From: Apteryx mantelli
Taxonomy: Eukaryota; Chordata; Aves; Apterygiformes; Apterygidae
Reading direction: 5' to 3'
DNA length: 64,000 nt
NCBI RefSeq assembly: GCF_036417845.1
Contig: NC_089978.1
Coordinates: 88,034,007 to 88,098,006 of the forward strand
A program made the translations under genes and the position numbers. The notes under the pieces are model-generated. The model did no database searches and had not been told where the DNA came from. It saw nothing but the letters and a program-made list of their open reading frames with translations. The stretch's first letter is position 1. Every line of letters begins with the position of its first letter. Shown one piece after another: positions 36,441-64,000 of the stretch.

Positions 36441-38944
36441 TTATTCCATGAAGAGTGTACTCAAACAACAACTGTTTCCACCCTGCCTCCTTCCCTGAAG
36501 GATAAAAACATAAGAGAAGCCAGTCACACAATAAAAGCCATCTACTACATTATTTACAGAAAATGAAATATTAAAAAGACAACATGAGATTTAGACAACT
36601 TTGACAAAATTCAGAGCAAAGAACAGGGAACAGAAGAAAGTCCTATTGAAGTGGAAGGCAGCAAAGATAAATCACATGGCTAAATAACTACTCAGAAAAC
36701 CTCCAAGAAAAAAAACACCAGGCCAGGAGCAGGTGTTACAACAGTGTTTTTCTCAGATTTAACATTGAAAATTTATGCTTACCAAACATGAAACAGAACA
36801 CAGACGTTCATCACTGTCCTTAAAGTTTGCCAAGGAATTACATGTTTTAAGTAGGCTTTCTAAGCTCTTGAAATGGCTTTCATATTTGTTATTTTTCTCC
36901 CCTCTCTGTAAAGAGGCTGAAGAACCTCGTATCTTCAAATCCTGCAGCAATGGAATGAAGTCCATCAAGGGCCACATATGTGCAGAAACATCCAGTTTTT
37001 GCAGATTCTTTGGGGTGCAAGTCTGAAGTCTTTCTTTTAGAGTGTTCTCCCATAGAGAACTCTGCAGATGGTGGTTCAGATGCTTAAAGAAAGGCAAAAA
37101 CATTTCTACTGAGTATGGGAAAAGTTCCTTCAGAAAGCAAAAGAGTTCAAGATCTCACTCTAATTGCAGTCTAAGGTGAAAACTCAAAAATCAAGTCCCT
37201 ATAGCTTAATCTTTGCTATAATTTTTAATCATCTTCTCCAAGCAACTCTCACTATCCAAGACATGGCAAAAAATGACTTTCCAATGAATAAAAAGCCAAT
37301 TGTGAAAACTCTGCCTTTTGTAATACCACAAAAATGTAATACTGATCCTTTTTAGCAACTAAGTTTGTACAAAGAAAACTCAGCATTTCATCTTCAGGCC
37401 CTGGGAGAGAAGACAGCAAATAAAATATTATCACAGCTGGCTATCAGCTGAATTTACTCCCACCCTCTGCCAGTTACCTGAGTTAGGATAGATGTCATAT
37501 CTTGAGACCTGGACATAACTAAATCTATCAGGTAAGGTGATTTAAGTTTTGCAAATCATTATTAGAAGTGAAGGCAGACTTGTATATAGCTCACAATGTG
37601 TTGCTTCTTACTAGCCCCACAATTTTGTTAACTTTGTGAATTCAATCATTACAAAGTTTAGATTTACAAAATGAGGATTCTAACCAACCAATATAGAAAT
37701 TAAACTGCTCAGCAATGTAAATGCTAATGCCACAATAACTTACTATCTTAGACAATTACAAGGAGGAGGTCTCTCATCATATTAAACCATTGCATTTTGC
37801 AATAAAAAACAATTTCACATGAGAACAATTGAGAATATGACAAAGAACATTTAGCAGTCATTTCAAGTCAATCAAAAGAAAGTACATTTATAAAAGTATG
37901 AAACAGAAAATTAACCAGCTTTTAGACAATCACATTCTTAACTTGCACTTCCAATGCAAATGTCGTGACAGGCTTTACCAATAAGAGATGCTATTTTCCT
38001 TCTGAGGCTGAGGACTATTCACATATTTAAGGTGGTTATTTTAACAACTGTTCTCTATCCATGCTTCCAATAGAAACAATACGACATTCAGAATGTTAAA
38101 GTTTTTTTTCCAGAGGGTGTTTTCTACAATGCAGTCGCAATACAGAAAGGCACCAAATTGTTCAAGTTAAACTGACCTTTCTTATACTTAAGACTAATTT
38201 TCTCATCTCATCTATGCCTTGACAACTCAGTGACTTCGATATATTATTCTCAACCAAACATTCTGTACCAGCACAACAGGTGCTACTTTTCTGTGTTGAA
38301 AGGAAAGAGCTGATTATCTGTGTATGAGCACATAGATGCAACAGTATCTAATCCAGAAAGATATACCTACATAGCACTCAAGCCAAAGTCTCACACTAGA
38401 TAACAATACCCCGTAAATAGTTAGGTTGCCTGTAACACCTAACAATTATAAAATTCAATTTCTGTATGATTTTTATAAGGTAGAAAGTTTTGTCATGGCA
38501 GAATCCTGAATTAGTGAAGCAAAGTCATCAATAAAAAATGTGGTTTCAGCAAATGGTATCACCTTAAATAAATGCTAAAGTCACTGAAGTATCAGTGACT
38601 ACGTTTCATCATATGACACTCATCTTGGGACTGGGGATGGGTGAGGGGAAATCAGTGAATATACCAAAAATACCTTCTGTTTGTAATATGCTGCTCTCAG
38701 TTGTAGAAATAAAAGTTAGATACCTATAAATACACAGGTAGAAGTAGCAAAGCACAAAATCAGTCAGGAGTCATTCACATTTCTAAACCCAGATTTCATA
38801 AATGGGAAGCATTAAGTTAATTCTGACTGTGCCAGTGTTACTTCCAAATGTTACCAAAACTGTTGTGTCAGAAGTTTCTTCATGTATCCACTTTTTCCCC
38901 CATTTGCTCAACAACGAATTCTCTTCCAGGCTTTTACAAGAATG
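36441..38944 (-). CDS. Candidate multi-exon gene or unprocessed pseudogene, unidentified
   Basis: Six minus-strand segments have open frames bounded by splice-like sites. They are 38,855-38,944 (30 codons, starts HSCKSLEENSLLSKWGKK); 38,177-38,290 (38 codons, KSSTCCAGTE...KLVLSIRK); 37,478-37,508 (VSRYDIYPNS plus one base); 37,253-37,400 (PEDEMLSFLCTNLVAKK...); 36,783-37,082 (100 codons, HLNHHLQSSLWENTL...); and 36,441-36,494 (GRRQGGNSCC...STLFME, TAA). The first four join in phase (0, 0, 0, 1). The 37.25-kb segment runs into an in-frame TAG unless a weak donor near 37,277 is used, so that junction is unresolved. AATAAA (36,440-36,445) overlaps the last stop. No start exon was found. The composition looks protein-like (Leu/Lys/Asp-rich, helical), but I recognise no family. 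Neighbours: BCLAF3 ends 2 kb upstream and SH3KBP1 starts 5 kb downstream, on the same strand. Confidence 0.4.
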
Positions 38945-39369
38945 CTGCAGGAAGTTTACAGAAACAGTAATATCCCGTTGAGTAAGACAATGTAGCTTCA
39001 GTCGTTCATCCTACTTCATATACTTTTCACTTCCTATGTGTTTTACAGTGCTTCATCACACTCAGGAGCAGTGCGAATAGCTTGTTGGCTTGAGGTTAAA
39101 CCTGGCCCCAATCTGCAGGGAAACATTGCAGCACTCCCCTGCCAGTGGGTTGCTCCAAATTTGCTTTGTGTTGACTCACCTAGCCTTCCAATTTAGCTGT
39201 TTTAGTTCCTTACTTCCATCTCCCAAGTTAATCTACACCAGCTGATTTAATCATCATCACTGACAGCATAGTATGTAAAATATTTCTTATCTACAAAAAG
39301 TTAGCTGCTTCTATTTGGCCAGGGAATTCCTTTCCTTCAGCTTCCCATTTTCTGTATGCTTGTCAAAAA

Positions 39370-39576
39370 AGTAACTGAAAAAGTTATTAAAAATTCTGTT
39401 ATTTAAACCAAAAACTTGGGTTTTAGAAACTTAAACCATCTGGTCTCACTGTTGAATCACTGCATCAGATGTGGCACATCTGCCTACTTATTTCCTACGA
39501 ACATTAAGTTCACCCCATGAACTGAAGATTGTGACACTGTTAAAGCATGCTGAGCCATACTTACAGACTTTCAATA
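39370..39576 (-). pseudogene. Damaged upstream exon-like segments of the unidentified locus
   Basis: Two further minus-strand segments lie upstream of the chain. Near 39,576, the acceptor acaataccttcag leads to a 25-nt segment (TA, then codons KRLFIES, then CT) followed by gtaagt. Near 39,371, the acceptor taactttttcag leads to an in-phase continuation reading YFFDKHTENGKLKERNSLAK, which then meets an in-frame TAG with no donor before it. Another donor-bearing segment (GCTAG before gtgagt at about 39,180) ends in phase 2 and does not fit the next exon. The mixture of good splice sites and a frame break suggests decay, if these are exons at all. Confidence 0.2.
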
Positions 39577-40635
39577 AATAGTCTCTTTACTGAAGGTATT
39601 GTGTAAAAAACATTTTAAAAGTATGTAAAAATGACATCCTAACTCTCTACCCCAAAACAGAGTTCCTTTTCTTTTTTCTCTGAACATACCTCTAGCCAGT
39701 ATTAGGATTCTGATCTGTTATTCATAATAGGAACTAACTTGCATTCTATATGGCTAACACTGTCTTGGAAATGACAAAGATGCATTAAACCGCATATGTT
39801 GTGGATATGGTGAACAACTTTTTTCTTGAAACAAATGAGAACATCTTCTCTGGAAACTACGTATTATGTATCTTTAATTTACCTGGAATAAAAAGTCTGA
39901 ACAAATTTTTAATACATACACACAACCCTACCATATACTAGATATTAAGGCAAAAGCTATAAATAGGAAATAAACACAATATTGTTTATAGCCGATCAAA
40001 TAGGCCGACATATTTGAGTTTTGCATACAGCATAACAATATTGTGGTACAGTAAACTTGAGATTTACTGGGATTTTAAACAAAAAATTACAAGCTATCTG
40101 CATTTAAAGCAGTGTCAATTATAAACAGCTTTGTTAGAAGTCATGCTTATAAAAACCTGTGTTTTTGTTTTTTCTTGTATTTAAATACTTCAGGCTCCAC
40201 CTTCAGAATCCATGAAATAAAGTGGCAAAAAGATTAGAGAACACGTGGCTTGGTCAAGAATGTCATACACCAAAAAGTGTAATGAGACAGAATAGTTTTG
40301 AATACAGACCAACTAATCCTCTAACAAACCCAAGCATGCTTTCAGTGCAGTTAGAAACTACTGCTAGAGTACATTACATACCTGCCCATTACCATATATT
40401 TTAATCAAATGCTGAAAATTGTCTCAATGTTCTAACAATTTACAAATGTATATATACACATCAAAAAAACAAGTTTAATATTAAACTAAAATGAAGGAAT
40501 ACAAAATACTGTTTTACAGAAATGACTGAACAGAGGTGTAAAATCTATTGCACAACCTAAAAGGTCATTACTTGGAAAATCCTGAGCTAATGTGCTATTA
40601 CCAAACAATTCAGGCACTTTTTTTTTCCCCTTTTT

Positions 40636-40641
40636 TTTATT
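40636..40641 (-). terminator. BCLAF3: Likely BCLAF3 poly(A) signal AATAAA
   Basis: This is the first canonical AATAAA on the minus strand after the BCLAF3 stop, giving a 3' UTR of roughly 375-400 nt. A GT-containing stretch (tgaattgtttggt) follows 25-35 bases further on. Longer 3' UTR forms cannot be excluded. Confidence 0.55.
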
Positions 40642-41014
40642 ACATAAGCAATAAACTTTCAACATATAAACCTCTGCATATAACAACTCAAGTTCCATCT
40701 GTAACATCATGCTCAGAGAAAAAGTATTCAATAAATAAGACTCCCTTCAGTGATTTCTTTGCTTGAGACTGGTACGCAAAAAGGAACTAAAGGTACATAC
40801 TACAATGTTTCAATCGAATACTGGAATTTAAAAGCAATTATTAAAACTGTAAAAAAGTTCTGCAGCATTCCACTACTGAAAAATAAAGTTATTTTTATCA
40901 AGAAAGTTACACTGTTAGTTCATTCATCCTATTTTAATTCTTGACAAAGTTGTCAAAAATGAACAGATGCTCTTTGCTGTGTTGGATGTTTCAGCTTCAG
41001 GATCACAGCTCAGT

Positions 41015-62098
<21,084 letters not shown>

Positions 62099-62129
62099 CT
62101 TTTCTTACGTGTTTTTGAGTTTCTTGAAG

Positions 62130-64000
62130 CTGTAAGAACAATATGAATTACTAGTCTAATAACAGAATTGCACTACAACTGGCAATATGGGCAGTTATTT
62201 TTAACAAGTGTAGTATCAGATGCTCCAGGTTTGAGGCCAGAGTAAGCTTTATTTTCAACTCTAATTCTCATTTTAAGGCAAGTAACTTTCTTTCCTAACT
62301 GGTGATCTGAGAACACAGTTTATTTTCTTTATAATCAACTTAGAGCATTTGGTTATTGCTCACTTCTTTCTCTCCACATTTTATAATGCTGTCTGTTCAC
62401 GCTTTTTTTAATGTTAAGAACCTCACAAAGAAACTGCAACTGAGAAAGTTATACCATAATTATTAGCACATACTGGATGCCACAAATGATAAAGGGAAGA
62501 GGCACCCAGCACAATAATCAAACTTACAAAGAAAAAGGTTTTAGCATCCAGTTACCCATATGTACTGCACTTAAGTTTGTAATATGCCTTGATGTTTTTA
62601 AATGGTTACAGACTTCCTGTAATCTGTTACTGCTCCATCAAGTGTTAACTTTTCTAACATCACATTTCATCCATATAAAACAGTATACAAAAGATCTCGC
62701 TTCTATAATTCACTTGTTAATAACCTACTACCCCTGCATGCATTTAAATAGACAAGAGAGGCAATATCGCAAAAAGCACTGCTTTTTTAAAATTTCTAGT
62801 ACATTACTTTCATTCTACCAGCTAAAAATGACAATTTCAGCCATGGGAAAATGAACATAAGATTATATGAACAAATGCAGGATTAGGAAGAGCACTGAAA
62901 ATAACCAATGAAACAATTACAGTGTTATAAAAGCCCATGTTATGGACAATTCTTGAAGCCTGAGAGTAGTTTGGGACATCCCTTCTCATAAAAGATATGG
63001 AAGAACCAGAGAAAAGATTCATGGAGTCTACTCTTTTTGCCCTTCTTTGCAAGAAAAATGTTACACACTTGGGAAAGAAATGATGGAAGGATCTACAAAC
63101 CCACAAGTAATGCGAAGGCAAACAGGAAAATTGTGAAATTGTCAGGTAGCAGGCTTAGAAATTGGAATTTGGACTACGTACACCCACCTACAGCTCCCAA
63201 TTACCACAAGATGCTGTAAAGGCCAGAAATATAAATAGGTGCAAAAACAGATCCATCAACAGCTCTGAAGTTAGCAGACAACCAATCACTGGAAACTGGA
63301 AGAATACACATGGGTCAGTGTCACTCTACACGTGCTCTGGTATGTTCCACAGAAATCTGCTCACAGGCATTCTTGGAGACAAAAAACTAGCCTGGACTGG
63401 CCAACCATGGCTTTTCTGACCCTCCTAGTCACTCAAATACTTTCTTCTGTAATTAAATCTTTTACCTGACCAGCTGAAAGGGGAGAAGAAAAACAGAAAG
63501 CTTTCAGACACACAGGAAAATCTGGAAAAGGAGATACATGCCCACATGCCTGTTTCTCCCCCATCACATCAATTGGTCCAATAAAATACCACCTCTCTCC
63601 GTCTACTTTATTTGTATTATTAGATTATGACTACAACAGCACCTCCTTAAAAGGGAATATACAGCATACTTCTGATAGCTAACACCACACATGGGCATTA
63701 GACAAACCAACCTACTATATTTCAGACAACTAATTTGATTCTGGAAATGTTCACTTCCTAATCATTAAGCTAGATCATAAAAATGACCAGACAATTATTT
63801 ACAACACAGCAATAGCACAGGTCCAGAGAAAAACCTCCAAGAGTTTTTTGTTGTTTTTAAATCAAAAAAAGTCTCATTTACCATGAAAGTATTTGTTCTG
63901 TGACGAAACTGTCCATGTGGCAAGGAATAAAGGTGTAAGTAGTGTTGCCAGGGATAATGAAAGAGAAAATATGAAATACTCTAGAGACATACAGTATTAT
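62130..64000 (-). other. BCLAF3: BCLAF3 5' intron (part)
   Basis: Sequence upstream of the start-codon exon, ending at the window edge. There is no CpG-rich block, so the promoter is not here. A plus-strand open frame at 62,477-62,854 lacks any supporting signal. Confidence 0.7.

Larger units (their letters stand above)
31331..40600. other. Region between the SH3KBP1 start and the BCLAF3 3' end
   Basis: Apart from the upstream half of the CpG island and the unidentified exon-like segments at 36.4-39.6 kb, this stretch shows no recognised gene. It contains a G14 run (32,364-32,377), T/C-rich runs near 33,306-33,345, a degraded CR1 3' end (about 33,240-33,285), a T22 run (35,707-35,728) and an exon-like segment on the minus strand at about 34,863-35,013. 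The rest is AT-rich sequence in which I see nothing. Confidence 0.6.

Noticed and set aside
39001..39120. Possible MIR-like SINE remnant between exon-like segments
   Set aside because: Only a short, weak resemblance to the MIR 3' core; not enough to call without an alignment.

Overview
The window is a piece of a vertebrate nuclear genome, most probably from a bird. It is AT-rich, its genes are split by introns, and its recognisable transposon remains are CR1-type LINE fragments, as expected in birds and other sauropsids. Two neighbouring genes, SH3KBP1 and BCLAF3, lie head-to-tail on the minus strand. This is the order known from human Xp22.12 and from the orthologous avian autosomal block. 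There is no sign of bacterial, plasmid or phage sequence.

Positions 1 to about 31,330 hold the 5' part of SH3KBP1 (CIN85/Ruk), an endocytic and signalling adaptor. Its first coding exon contributes only ATG+G (31,097-31,100), directly before a consensus splice donor, and sits in a strong CpG island (about 30,150-32,130). After an intron of about 21.7 kb, exon 2 (9,196-9,353) encodes nearly all of the first SH3 domain. The rest of the gene runs off the left edge.

Positions 41,015 to 62,098 hold the complete coding sequence of BCLAF3 (BCLAF1/THRAP3 family member 3, the former CXorf23). I reconstructed eleven coding exons with consistent splice phases; they join to 2,160 nt, a protein of 719 residues plus stop. 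The promoter and at least one 5' non-coding exon lie beyond the right edge. A likely poly(A) signal is at 40,636-40,641.

The most interesting part is the roughly 10 kb 'intergenic' gap between these genes, plus SH3KBP1 intron 1. On the minus strand at 36.4-38.9 kb there is a chain of open segments with good splice acceptors and donors; three consecutive ones join in phase, and others further upstream look damaged. A further 478-nt open segment with strong splice signals lies at 27,949-28,426, and a phase-compatible candidate terminal exon at 24,617-24,804. I do not recognise the encoded protein. This is either an undescribed or rapidly evolving gene, or a decaying unprocessed pseudogene. Everything else is intronic or intergenic DNA with microsatellites, homopolymers and CR1 fragments.
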